Part shown: positions 14,859 through 22,575 of the stretch, piece after piece | Position numbering within the stretch: the stretch's first letter is position 1 | Layout: every line of letters begins with the position of its first letter | Source: Rhizobium ruizarguesonis | GTDB taxonomy: Bacteria; Pseudomonadota; Alphaproteobacteria; Rhizobiales; Rhizobiaceae | DNA length: 35,545 nucleotides | NCBI RefSeq assembly: GCF_012349115.1 | Contig: NZ_PQIG01000114.1 | Span: 1-35,545, forward strand | Direction of reading: 5' to 3' | The notes under the pieces: model-generated | What the model saw: only the letters and a program-made list of their open reading frames with translations | Told to the model about the DNA's origin: nothing | Databases searched by the model: none | Position numbers and translations under genes: made by a program

Positions 14859-15824
14859 CTAGATATCGCGAAATCGATCGGTGGCGGCGACGATCGCCGC
14901 GCTCATATCGGGATTTGCGGTGGAATGGGCAGCATGCGGAAGGATGCTGAGCTCGCTTTGTGGCCAGGCGCGGGCGAGTTCCCAGGCAGTGACAAGGGGC
15001 GCCTCGATGTCGAACCTTCCCTGCAGCAGGATGCCGGGAATGCCTGTGAGCCGCGTGGCATTCTTCAAAAGCTGGGCGTCCTCCAGCCAGGCGCCGTTGC
15101 TGAAGTAGTGGGTGATGATGCGGGCGCGCGTCAGCAAATAGGCGGAGTCGGTCCAGCGGCGCGGCAGGCCTTGGGGATCGGCGAGCAGAATCGAGGCCGC
15201 CTCCCAATCATGCCAGTCGCGCGCCGCCTTGAGGCGCGTCTCCGGGTCCGGATCGTTGAGGAGACGATGATAGGCGGCGACCATGTCCTCATCTCGTCCC
15301 TGCGTGCCTGGGGGAATCGCTTGGCGGAAACGGTGCCATTCTTCCGGAAAAAGCGGCGCCATGCCGCGGTAGAGCCAGTCGATTTCCGATCGCCGGGTGG
15401 TGGTCACACCTGACAGGACGATCGCCGCGACGCGGTCCCGATGGGTTTCGGCATAGGCCAGCGCCAGCGTCGAACCCCAGGAATTGCCGAAAAGAAGCCA
15501 GGTGTCAATGCCGAGACAGGCCCGCAGCCGTTCGATATCGGCGACGAGATGCCAGGTGGTGTTGAGGGAGAGATCGGTTTGCGGATCGGCAGCGCTCGGC
15601 AGGCTGCGGCCGCAATTGCGCTGATCGAAGAGAATGATTCGGTAGGCATCGGGATCGAAATAGCGCCGCGCCGTGGTCGAACAGCCGGAGCCAGGGCCGC
15701 CATGCAGCACCAGCGCCGGGCGGCCCGCCGGATTGCCGCAGGCCTCCCAGTAGATCAGGTTGCCGTCGCCCGTATCGAGCAGGCCGTGATCATAGGGTTC
15801 TATTTCGGGAGAGAGAGCGGACAT
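14859..15824 (-). CDS. pip: Proline iminopeptidase
   Basis: The 321-residue alpha/beta hydrolase of peptidase family S33 releases N-terminal proline from peptides in the cytoplasm. Visible motifs are the oxyanion HGGPGSG (41-47), DQRNCGRS (67-74), the nucleophile elbow G113-N-S115-W-G, Asp272 in GRFD and His300 in PHAAHS. Length is typical for the group. There is no signal peptide. The ATG has only a weak ribosome site (GCAGGCG). It is not evidently in an operon. Confidence 0.93.
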   Translation of the reverse strand: MSALSPEIEPYDHGLLDTGDGNLIYWEACGNPAGRPALVLHGGPGSGCSTTARRYFDPDAYRIILFDQRNCGRSLPSAADPQTDLSLNTTWHLVADIERLRACLGIDTWLLFGNSWGSTLALAYAETHRDRVAAIVLSGVTTTRRSEIDWLYRGMAPLFPEEWHRFRQAIPPGTQGRDEDMVAAYHRLLNDPDPETRLKAARDWHDWEAASILLADPQGLPRRWTDSAYLLTRARIITHYFSNGAWLEDAQLLKNATRLTGIPGILLQGRFDIEAPLVTAWELARAWPQSELSILPHAAHSTANPDMSAAIVAATDRFRDI

Positions 15825-16199
15825 CGGTGCGCCTGCGGTCGAGCCGGGCCTTATCCGTCATATCCGTGACGAACGAATGACGAGCAAGCGCGGGGCATTC
15901 CCGAACGCAAAATCACTGCACATTTTGGGCGACCTCACTGGGTGCAGATCGGTGTCGCAGCTTGTTCCACTCATAATGTTAGCTACCGACTGGGTGGAAC
16001 GACTTGCGACAGGATTTCGCGCCTGCTTTCCAAAGCCAGATTCGTTGCCGCTTGCAAATCTCTTGCCGTGACGTGCAGGCTTTTCAACACGACCTGACCG
16101 AGTGTGCACCGGACCTGGCAATCGCGTTCGGTGGAAGTCTGTCGAGAAATGCGCTCCGCCGCGGAACCGCCGGCAAGGCAGCGCCATTTTCCGCAGTTG
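15825..16199. other. Intergenic region, 375 bases, with an imperfect inverted repeat
   Basis: Between two leftward genes. TCGCAGCTTGTTCCAC at 15955-15970 pairs with GTGGAACGACTTGCGA at 15994-16009 (13 of 16 positions), with a 23-base loop. A shorter pair, CTGCAC/GTGCAG, lies just to its left. A minus-strand frame ending near 15983 encodes a helical stretch (LQAATNLALESRREIL) but has no start or ribosome site, so no gene is called. Confidence 0.45.
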
Positions 16200-16814
16200 T
16201 TAAAGGAATTCGCGCAGCGTCTCGCGGGACTGGATCGACAGGAATTCGATTGCCACACCTTCGACGAAGTGGCGCACGACGCGACCGCGCATGTTGCCCA
16301 GGCGCACCGCCGTTCCGATCGAAGGGCGCATCTCGACATCGACGGCAGCGCCGGACAGCGAAAGGTCCATGATGCGGCAGGAATAACGCGTGCCGTCCTC
16401 GAGCGTCAGCTCGGTCTTCGTGTCGCGTGGCGTCAGACGGTCGTGGCGGCGATCTTCCGGCAGACCGAGTTCGTGCTTGTTGGCAAGCCAGGTGAGCTGG
16501 GCTGCGAGCTTCTCGCGTTTCCGGTCGGTGGCGTTGATCGACATGGTGAAGCCGCGGCCATCGATCGTCTGGACATAACCTTCGACGCGGCCGAGATGGT
16601 CGATATAGGCGACGACGCGTTCGTTGGCGCGCGGCCGGCCGGGGCAGGTGACGTACATGTCGCCAGGCGACATGTCGATCACCATGCATTCGAATTCCTC
16701 GTAGTTCGCAAGCATCAGCCGGCCCTGCATATTGATGGGCACGCGCTGGAAAACGCCCTGTTCAGGGCGCGGCGCAGGTCGTTGCGTCTGAGCTGGCTGG
16801 AACGAGTGCATCAA
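16200..16814 (-). CDS. Tandem PilZ-domain protein
   Basis: The 204-residue soluble protein contains two PilZ-like barrels. The second (~122-200) has both c-di-GMP motifs: RRHDR (122-126) for R-x-x-x-R, and DLSLSG (150-155) for D/N-x-S-x-x-G. The first (~22-105) is degenerate, with QRVPINMQGR and DMSPGD, and probably does not bind the nucleotide. This arrangement is known among alphaproteobacterial PilZ proteins that influence motility or surface behaviour. It lies just downstream of a PAS protein on the same strand, 121 bases apart. Ribosome site (AAGAAG) precedes the ATG. Binding is inferred from motifs only. Confidence 0.88.
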   Translation of the reverse strand: MMHSFQPAQTQRPAPRPEQGVFQRVPINMQGRLMLANYEEFECMVIDMSPGDMYVTCPGRPRANERVVAYIDHLGRVEGYVQTIDGRGFTMSINATDRKREKLAAQLTWLANKHELGLPEDRRHDRLTPRDTKTELTLEDGTRYSCRIMDLSLSGAAVDVEMRPSIGTAVRLGNMRGRVVRHFVEGVAIEFLSIQSRETLREFL

Positions 16815-16935
16815 AGGGCTTCTTCATCAAAATCGCAGAGACCGATCTTTACCCGCAATCCATTAACAGAAGGTTGTTTCGCCGCGTCCCGACATAGCGG
16901 AAAACGAGTATATCAAATGTCCTAAAATGGGACCC

Positions 16936-17550
16936 TCAGCGCGCCTCCACGCTCAGCAGCTGCGACACCATGCGGCGCATGACCTGGCCGAAATGGATAC
17001 TTTTGCCAGCGACGATCTTGTTGATGGGGCGCAATTCGGCTGGTGCTGCCTTGGCGAACTTTCCGGGCAGCAGGCGGCTGCGGTCGAGCGCCAGGAATTC
17101 GAGCGGTACGATCTCCAGCCAGCTCGCGGCCGCTGCGGGCGCGATCGCGCCGAGCAGCCGGTCGCAAGCGCCGTCCGGCGAACGCAGCGGCATCATGATA
17201 ATCTCGAAGGAGGCCTGATGACCGACGGTGCTGTAGCCGGTGGCGTTGAATAGGGCCGGCATGGCATGGTCCATGACGCCCATCGCCGTGCGTTCGATGT
17301 CCGTGTGCTGACCATTTGCCCAGAGAGACGAAAAACGTTCGCTGCGCAGATCACGCCCGAAGAGATCGCAGATGCGGGTGCCGGCGAGCCGGAAACCGAT
17401 GTCTCCGCCGTCGCGCCTCTCAAGAATGAACAGATTCTGGAGCAGGTGGGGGACGGCGGAGGGTTCGACCTGTGATTTCAGCGGCGCATCGGCAGCGCCG
17501 CGGATACGGTTCCAGTAGTCAAAAATTTCGATGGTCGTTTGCACACGCAT
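16936..17550 (-). CDS. PAS-domain protein (PAS_5 type)
   Basis: The 204-residue soluble protein has the alphaproteobacterial PAS_5 fold: EIFDYWNRIRGAADAPLKSQVEPSAVPHLLQNLFILE, then FRLAGTRICDLFGRDLRSERFSSLW. The C-terminal ~60 residues are a separate region ending VMRRMVSQLLSVEAR. No output domain is attached, so it may act as a sensor subunit or by protein contacts. The ATG at 17550 (MRVQTTIEIF) is the family start. Two adjacent TTAACC half-sites about 95 bases upstream (17640-17652, minus strand) resemble CtrA half-boxes. Confidence 0.82.
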   Translation of the reverse strand: MRVQTTIEIFDYWNRIRGAADAPLKSQVEPSAVPHLLQNLFILERRDGGDIGFRLAGTRICDLFGRDLRSERFSSLWANGQHTDIERTAMGVMDHAMPALFNATGYSTVGHQASFEIIMMPLRSPDGACDRLLGAIAPAAAASWLEIVPLEFLALDRSRLLPGKFAKAAPAELRPINKIVAGKSIHFGQVMRRMVSQLLSVEAR

Positions 17551-17699
17551 TTCACACCAACCTGTCCCATTCCGGAGCATTTTCGGGCAGTCATTGCCCG
17601 TACGGACTCTACCTTGCGGATTTCATGCCACATCACGGCGGTTAAGGTTAAGAGATGGTTTCGGTTGAGATGCAGTGCCTGTCGTGACACTGTCCCGCA

Positions 17700-17797
17700 T
17701 CGCTTCGACTTTCGAAGTTCAGCACAACCTGCCCGGGCCTAAGGTCTTTCCTGGAGCTCCCGGTCCGCCGCCCGGCACTTCGGGCGGCTTTTTTTTT
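17700..17797 (+). ncRNA. Probable small regulatory RNA with its own terminator
   Basis: A strong terminator at 17767-17797 has no plus-strand gene before it; the nearest upstream gene is divergent. The 100 bases before it fold into successive hairpins: CTTCG/CGAAG (17703-17717), then CCGGG/CCCGG (17733-17763) with an inner AGG-TCTTT-CCT, then the terminator stem. A possible promoter is TTGAGA (17665-17670), a 17-base spacer and CACTGT (17688-17693). The three-hairpin plan and the exposed CU-rich loop recall alphaproteobacterial trans-acting sRNAs such as the alpha-r14 (suhB/MmgR) family; that link is from memory. Ends are approximate. Confidence 0.55.
17767..17797 (+). terminator. Strong intrinsic terminator of the sRNA
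   Basis: A perfect 8-bp stem GCCGCCCG/CGGGCGGC with a 6-base loop (GCACTT) is followed by nine T residues. It lies 46 bases before the rhomboid start, so it isolates that gene from upstream transcription. Confidence 0.9.
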
Positions 17798-17843
17798 GAC
17801 AGGCGCTCCTGTATGGCTGTGGCCTCAACGAGGCGAAACACAG

Positions 17844-18635
17844 ATGAATGAGCAGACGGCCGAGCCGCATAAGGCGCCAGAACCTCCCGAGGTCCAGCCG
17901 CCGGCACGGCTACCGCGCGAACCGGTCTTTAACCTTCCACCGGCACTGCTCTTCAGTCTTTGCCTGCTGGCCGTGATTTATGCGGTGCAGGAACTCGTGC
18001 TATCCGATGATGCGCTGTACTGGCTGTTCAACACCTTCGGCTTTAATCCCCACAGCTACGTGACTCCACTGTCGCAGCAGGGACCGGAGCTGTTCTGGAC
18101 GCCGGTCACCTATTCGCTGCTGCACGGCAGCGTCCAGCATATCCTCTTCAACGCCTTCTGGCTGATGGCCTTCGGCGCGCCGGTCGTGCGCCGCATCGGG
18201 ACGCTACGCTTCGTGCTCTTCTGGATTTTTTCTGCCATTGCATCAGCCGCCCTGCACGCGGTCCTGAATTGGGGAGACGTGTCGCTGCTGATCGGGGCGT
18301 CGGGCGTCATCTCCGGGCTGATGGGCGCCGCCTGCCGATTCGCCTTTCCGGCCGAGCGGCGGCCGATGGCGCCGGCGCATCTCAATGCCCGGCTTTCTAT
18401 CGTCGAGGCGCTGAAGAGCCGCACCGTCATCATCTTCATGCTGCTCTGGCTGGTCGGCAATGCATTAATTGCAGTCGGCATCCCGCTCGTCGGCGATAGC
18501 GACCAGCCGATTGCCTGGGACGCACATATCGGCGGCTTTGTCTTCGGCTTCTTGCTGTTTTCGCTGTTCGATCAGGCGCCGCGCCCGCCTGTGATGGAAC
18601 CTGCCGGAACGGAGAAGGATGTGTTGCAATCCTGA
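17844..18635 (+). CDS. Rhomboid-family intramembrane serine protease
   Basis: The 263-residue inner-membrane protein has about six helices between ~33 and 242. The catalytic dyad is Ser153 in GASG (151-154) and His228 in AHIGG. HILFNAFW (99-106) provides the family H-x-x-x-N motif of the second helix. Rhomboids cut membrane proteins within or next to their helices; the bacterial substrate is unknown. The start at 17844 has GAGGCG nine bases upstream; an ATG at 17814 or frame extension to 17796 is less likely. A strong terminator just upstream means it needs a promoter within or after that hairpin, or read-through. Confidence 0.92.
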   Translation: MNEQTAEPHKAPEPPEVQPPARLPREPVFNLPPALLFSLCLLAVIYAVQELVLSDDALYWLFNTFGFNPHSYVTPLSQQGPELFWTPVTYSLLHGSVQHILFNAFWLMAFGAPVVRRIGTLRFVLFWIFSAIASAALHAVLNWGDVSLLIGASGVISGLMGAACRFAFPAERRPMAPAHLNARLSIVEALKSRTVIIFMLLWLVGNALIAVGIPLVGDSDQPIAWDAHIGGFVFGFLLFSLFDQAPRPPVMEPAGTEKDVLQS

Positions 18636-18726
18636 GCCGGGCAGTGCACGATCTACCTATCCGCGATGGGGGGAGAAACCGCCGCGGATGCCTGTGACAA
18701 GTGTTTCACGGACATAGGAGGTTCGA

Positions 18727-19161
18727 ATGACCAGTTCAGTCAAAGCAATCCTCGACCTGAAGGGCAGGGACGTCGTCACCGCCGGGCCGAACACCACCGT
18801 CGCCGAGGCGGCCGCCATTCTCAGCAAGAAGAAGATCGGCGCCATCGTCGTCGTCGGCATGGAGAATCGGATTTCGGGGATGTTCACCGAGCGCGACCTC
18901 GTGCATGCGATCGCCAAACACGGCAAGGACGGCTTGGACCAGGCGCTGGCCCAGGTCATGACCGCGAAGGTCTACCGCTGTCATGAGGAGACGACCGTCA
19001 ACGAGCTGATGGAGCTGATGACCAGCCGCCGTTTCCGTCACGTGCCGGTGGAAAGCAATGGCAAGCTTGCAGGCATCATTTCGATCGGCGACGTGGTGAA
19101 ATCGCGCATTGCCGAAGTCGAGCGTGAGGCCGAGGAAATCAAGGCCTATATCGCCGGCTGA
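18727..19161 (+). CDS. CBS-pair protein
   Basis: The 144-residue soluble protein consists of two CBS motifs (~5-62 and ~76-133), with TERDLVHAI and GIISIGDVVKSRI at the usual ligand-site ends. A short C-terminal helix follows. Stand-alone CBS pairs of this type bind adenine nucleotides (AMP, ATP or NAD-type ligands) and regulate partner proteins; the partner is unknown. It has a very strong ribosome site (AGGAGG, five bases before ATG), suggesting high expression, and its own upstream gap of 91 bases after the rhomboid gene. Confidence 0.9.
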   Translation: MTSSVKAILDLKGRDVVTAGPNTTVAEAAAILSKKKIGAIVVVGMENRISGMFTERDLVHAIAKHGKDGLDQALAQVMTAKVYRCHEETTVNELMELMTSRRFRHVPVESNGKLAGIISIGDVVKSRIAEVEREAEEIKAYIAG

Positions 19162-19230
19162 GGTTTTCGCCGGCCATGCTCGACCGATGTCGTTGTCGCA
19201 AAACCGCTGCAGGCTTTGGGACGCCATGCA

Positions 19231-20193
19231 TCAGGGGTGGCTGGCGTAGACTTCCTGCATGCGCTTGATCTCGGGGAGCCGGGCTCTGGCTTCTTCGTAG
19301 CCGCGTTCGATCGCCTCGCCAGCCCGGTGGAATTCCGAAAGGCCGATATAGCTGAGACGCGGCTGCAGCGAAATATCAGGCGGGTCGCCGGCAAGGCGGG
19401 CGCGGGCAATCCTGTCCTGGATGATGTTGAAGGCCTGCACCATGACCCCGGTCATGCCGAGGCGCGCATAGGGCGCTTCTTCCTGTTTATGCACTTCCTG
19501 GGCCGACAGGCTGGCATTGTGCCGGACGACGGCCGAGCGGCCGTAGAGATCGTAATTGAGATTGACGGCGACGACGAGCGGCTGCTCGTAGGCGCGGCAG
19601 ACCGAGACGGGGACGGGATTGACCAGCGCCCCGTCGACCAGCGTGCGGTGATTGCTGCGCACTGGCTCGAAAATGCCGGGCAGGGCATAGGAGGCGCGCA
19701 GCGCCGTAATCAGCGAACCATTGGCGATCCAGACCTCATGGCCGGTATTGACTTCGGCCGCGACCGCGACGAACGGCCGATCGAGATCTTCGACGTTCAG
19801 GCCTTCGAGATGTTCCTGCATGCGCTTGGTCAGCCGCATGCCGCCGAACAGGCCACTGCCGCCGATGGTGAGATCGAGGAGACTTGCGATGCGGCGCATC
19901 GTCAGCGAGCGCGCGAAGCTTTCGAGTTCATCGAGTTTGCCGGCGAGATAACAGCCGCCGACCAGCGCGCCGATCGAGGTGCCGGCAATCATGCCGATCT
20001 CGACCTTTGCCTCGTCGAGTGCGCGCAGCACACCGATATGGGCCCAGCCGCGTGCAGCGCCGCCGCCGAGCGCGAGCGCGATCTTGATTTTCTTTTGAGG
20101 CGCCGGAGGCGGGAGCATATCGAGCGTGGTCGACATGCCGGAACCGGAACCCTCGCCTTCAGAGCTTTGACGATGCAGACTCCAGCTCAACAT
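19231..20193 (-). CDS. Patatin-like phospholipase
   Basis: The 320-residue protein has a patatin domain (~37-220): the oxyanion motif GGGAARGW (43-50), nucleophile Ser73 in GTSIG, and catalytic Asp187 in DGALVNP. A serine-aspartate dyad lipase of this RssA/YlbK-like type acts on phospholipids or related esters. There is no signal peptide, so it is probably cytosolic or membrane-associated. The C-terminal 80 residues are helical. The start at 20193 is supported by GGGAGGGGAG; a frame extension to 20292 is not. It lies downstream of hisI and has a possible promoter of its own. Confidence 0.9.
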   Translation of the reverse strand: MLSWSLHRQSSEGEGSGSGMSTTLDMLPPPAPQKKIKIALALGGGAARGWAHIGVLRALDEAKVEIGMIAGTSIGALVGGCYLAGKLDELESFARSLTMRRIASLLDLTIGGSGLFGGMRLTKRMQEHLEGLNVEDLDRPFVAVAAEVNTGHEVWIANGSLITALRASYALPGIFEPVRSNHRTLVDGALVNPVPVSVCRAYEQPLVVAVNLNYDLYGRSAVVRHNASLSAQEVHKQEEAPYARLGMTGVMVQAFNIIQDRIARARLAGDPPDISLQPRLSYIGLSEFHRAGEAIERGYEEARARLPEIKRMQEVYASHP

Positions 20194-20257
20194 GGCGCTC
20201 TCCCCTCCCAGCAGAACACTTGATTTCCGATAGTGTGCCCGATCAGTTTCCAAATGG

Positions 20258-20286
20258 TATATAGAAGCGGTTTCTGGCGCAATAAG
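20258..20286 (-). promoter_or_regulatory. Possible promoter of the patatin gene
   Basis: On the minus strand CTTATT (20281-20286), a 17-base spacer and TATATA (20258-20263) give a plausible sigma-70 promoter about 60 bases before the start at 20193. It would make the gene partly independent of folE-hisI. Confidence 0.4.
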
Positions 20287-20296
20287 GAGCAAATTC

Positions 20297-20319
20297 CGGA
20301 AAATTGGGGCTATTTTCCG
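20297..20319 (-). terminator. Hairpin enclosing the hisI stop codon
   Basis: The stem CGGAAAAT/ATTTTCCG (8 bp) has the loop AGCCCCA on the minus strand, with the TAG stop of hisI at the stem-loop junction. It has no strong T-tract, so it may attenuate transcription or stabilise the 3' end rather than terminate fully. Confidence 0.45.
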
Positions 20320-20762
20320 TAGACATCCTGCGGATCGAAATGAAGCTCGTCGTCAACGATATCAAGCATCGGCTTTCCGTCTCGAAGCGTGATCGTCCGG
20401 TAGAAGCAGGAGCGGCGGCCGGTGTGACAGGTGGCGTCGTGACCGGCGACCTCGACCTTCAGCCAGATAGCGTCCTGATCGCAATCGGTGCGGATTTCCT
20501 TCACCGTCTGGAGATTGCCCGAGGTCTCGCCCTTCTTCCAGAGCTTGCCGCGCGAACGGCTGAAATAGTGGGCCGTGCCGGTCTGGATGGTCAGTGCCAG
20601 TGCCTGGGCATTCATGTGCGCCACCATCAGCAACTCGCCGTCGCCGGCGTCTGTGACGATCGCGGTGATCAGGCCGCGGTCGTCGAAATGCGGCGTGAAA
20701 TCGCCGGCGTCTTCCAACGCCGACTTGTCCTCGGATGGTTGATTGAAGATCAGTTGACTCAT
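20310..20762 (-). CDS. hisI: Phosphoribosyl-AMP cyclohydrolase
   Basis: The 150-residue single-domain HisI opens the purine ring of phosphoribosyl-AMP, the third step of histidine synthesis. The metal-binding motif TDCDQDA (92-98; Asp93, Asp95, Asp97 and Cys94) and the Cys pair in CHTGRRSCF (112-120) are intact. It lacks the HisE pyrophosphohydrolase domain found fused in enterobacteria, as is usual in Rhizobiales. It follows folE by 25 bases with a strong AGGAGG ribosome site, so the two form an operon although they serve different pathways. Confidence 0.95.
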   Translation of the reverse strand: MSQLIFNQPSEDKSALEDAGDFTPHFDDRGLITAIVTDAGDGELLMVAHMNAQALALTIQTGTAHYFSRSRGKLWKKGETSGNLQTVKEIRTDCDQDAIWLKVEVAGHDATCHTGRRSCFYRTITLRDGKPMLDIVDDELHFDPQDVYGK

Positions 20763-20787
20763 CGCGGCCCTCCTGAGGGAGCCGGTA

Positions 20788-21402
20788 TCAGCGGCTCCGC
20801 ACCATGGTCATGAAACGGGCCTGATCGGCCGGCTCGGTCTTGAACGTTCCCGTAAAGGTGGTCGTCAACGTGGTCGAGCCCTGCTTCTGAACACCGCGCA
20901 TCGCCATGCACATATGTTCGGCCTCGATCAATACGGCGACACCGCGCGGATGCAGCGTATCGTCGATTGCCCGGGCGATCTGCGCGGTCATCGTTTCCTG
21001 CGTCTGCAGGCGGCGGCCATAGATCTCGACGACACGGGCAATCTTCGACAGGCCGAGCACACGCCCGTCCGGCATGTAGGCAACGTGGGCCTTGCCGATG
21101 ATCGGCACCATGTGGTGTTCGCAATGCGAGTAGAACGGAATATCCTTGACGAGGACCATGTCGTCGTAACCGGCGACCTCCTCGAAGGTGCGGCCGAGCA
21201 CGTCTTCCGCCGCCATGTCGTAACCGGCAAAAAGCTCGCGGTACGATTTGACGACGCGGGCAGGCGTTTCGAGCAGACCTTCACGCGTCGGGTCGTCACC
21301 GGCCCAGCGCAGCAGAACGCGAATGGCTTCCTCCGCCTCCTGCTGGGAGGGGCGATCCGAATCTCGGTTCGTCTGCGGAAAGTTCTTTACGATGGCGTCC
21401 AT
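20788..21402 (-). CDS. folE: GTP cyclohydrolase I
   Basis: The 204-residue type IA enzyme makes 7,8-dihydroneopterin triphosphate from GTP, the first step toward folate. The zinc ligands are Cys94 and His97 in YSHCEHHMVP and Cys165 in EAEHMCMAMRGV. The chain ends in the conserved block leading to FMTMVRSR. Start at 21402 (MDAIVKNFP) has AGGAGA upstream; extension to 21453 is unlikely. It is first in a folE-hisI(-patatin) group and divergent from the Fe-S scaffold gene. Confidence 0.96.
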   Translation of the reverse strand: MDAIVKNFPQTNRDSDRPSQQEAEEAIRVLLRWAGDDPTREGLLETPARVVKSYRELFAGYDMAAEDVLGRTFEEVAGYDDMVLVKDIPFYSHCEHHMVPIIGKAHVAYMPDGRVLGLSKIARVVEIYGRRLQTQETMTAQIARAIDDTLHPRGVAVLIEAEHMCMAMRGVQKQGSTTLTTTFTGTFKTEPADQARFMTMVRSR

Positions 21403-21709
21403 GAACAATGGTCTCCTGGTCCGCACCGCGGACCCATCTGTCGGAATCGCCACTGGTCAATCCCATGCGGGAATTCATGCACCTTTGGCAGGCTCCGGGG
21501 CTTTCAGGGCAAGTTCAGCCCGTCCGGCACGGTTTCCCAATCAAACTTACACGAGGCCATTGCATTTTAATGGCCTTCGAACGACATACATATAGGAAGA
21601 CGGCCATCGTATGTAAGTATCCTCAGACGACACGGTGTGTTTTTTGTTTTGACGACAATAACACCCCTGCAGAGGCCGATCCGCAGCGATTTTGGAGCGG
21701 AAATCCAAT
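21403..21709. other. Divergent intergenic region with nested inverted repeats, 307 bases
   Basis: Between folE and the Fe-S scaffold gene. An 8-bp stem AGGCCATT/AATGGCCT (21554-21576) sits inside ACTTACA (21545-21551) and TGTAAGT (21612-21618), with CATAC/GTATG also paired between them. AT-rich stretches near 21590 and 21640-21655 could hold promoters. No gene is seen. Confidence 0.5.
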
Positions 21710-22156
21710 ATGGACGACATCTATAACAGCAAAATCCTCGAATTCGCCGGCAATATTCCGTTGACCGGCACGCTTGATGATGCCGATGCGAGCGCCCAGG
21801 CCCATTCCAAGCTCTGCGGCTCGAAGGTGCGGATCTGGCTGAAGATGGACCGCGATACCGTGACCGGTTTTGCCCATGACGTGAAGGCCTGCGCGCTCGG
21901 CCAGGCCTCGTCCTCGATCATGGCCCGCCATGTCGTCGGCGCCACGTCGGACGAATTGCGCCAGGCGCGCCAGGACATGCTCGCCATGTTGAAGGCGGAT
22001 GGGGCGGGGCCCCAGGGACGCTTCGAAGACATGCGCTATCTGCTGCCGGTGCGGGACTACAAGGCCCGCCATGCCTCGACGATGCTGATCTTCGATGCGG
22101 TCGTCGATGCGATCGAGCAGATCGAGGCGAAACGGGCGGAAGTTGTCGAGGCATAA
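21710..22156 (+). CDS. IscU/NifU-like iron-sulfur cluster scaffold protein
   Basis: The 148-residue protein has the NifU_N/IscU fold that assembles Fe-S clusters. Two of the three ligand cysteines are present: Cys36 in SKLCGSKV and Cys61 in KACALGQASSS. At the third position the chain reads PVRDYKARHASTML, with Arg120-His121 and no Cys. This variant appears usual for this alphaproteobacterial subgroup, but it means cluster binding must differ from IscU. GGAGCGG lies 10 bases before the ATG. It is followed closely by yidD and DUF1697, likely one transcript. Confidence 0.85.
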   Translation: MDDIYNSKILEFAGNIPLTGTLDDADASAQAHSKLCGSKVRIWLKMDRDTVTGFAHDVKACALGQASSSIMARHVVGATSDELRQARQDMLAMLKADGAGPQGRFEDMRYLLPVRDYKARHASTMLIFDAVVDAIEQIEAKRAEVVEA

Positions 22157-22161
22157 CGGAG

Positions 22162-22575
22162 ATGTGCGAGTTCTGCACCCCGCAGGCTGACGATGAGGAC
22201 GACGGTGGCGCCGCCGGACCGGACAAGCCGCGTGAAAAGGCCGCACCCACTTCCCGCAATTATACCGGTCCTTTCCGCAAGACTCCCGACCGCCTGCTCG
22301 GCATGGGGCTCATCCGCCTCTACCAGCTGACGCTGTCCGGCTTCATCGGCAATTCCTGCCGACATATCCCGACCTGCTCCGAATATGGCTACGAGTCGAT
22401 CGCCCGCCACGGCCTTTGGGCCGGCGGCTGGATGGCGCTGTTTCGCGTCGGCCGCTGCGGCCCGGGCGGCACCAGCGGCCTCGACCAGGTGCCGGAGATG
22501 CTCGGCGACAGCTTCCGCTGGTGGACGCCGTGGCGTTATCTCGCCCTCGGTCGGAAGGGACGGCCGGCGCCATGA
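22162..22575 (+). CDS. yidD: Membrane protein insertion efficiency factor YidD
   Basis: The 137-residue protein contains the YidD domain (~45-120): LIRLYQLTLSGFIGNSCRHIPTCSEYGYESI, with the Cys66-x5-Cys72 motif, followed by GLWAGGWMALFRVGRC. YidD assists YidC in inserting inner-membrane proteins. It is longer than the usual ~80 residues because of a hydrophilic N-terminal extension of about 40 residues beginning MCEFC. It starts six bases after the scaffold stop; GGAG abuts the ATG, too close for a standard site, so translation may depend on coupling. It overlaps DUF1697 by four bases. Confidence 0.92.
   Translation: MCEFCTPQADDEDDGGAAGPDKPREKAAPTSRNYTGPFRKTPDRLLGMGLIRLYQLTLSGFIGNSCRHIPTCSEYGYESIARHGLWAGGWMALFRVGRCGPGGTSGLDQVPEMLGDSFRWWTPWRYLALGRKGRPAP

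Noticed and set aside
15858..16187. 109-codon minus-strand frame between pip and the PilZ gene
   Set aside because: Composition is not protein-like (many Arg, Ser, His), no ribosome site and no family.
17539..17742. 67-codon plus-strand frame before the orphan terminator
   Set aside because: It starts inside the divergent PAS gene, has no ribosome site or motif, and ends within the structured sRNA region.
19216..20223. Plus-strand open frame over the patatin gene
   Set aside because: Antisense shadow of a gene with complete catalytic motifs.
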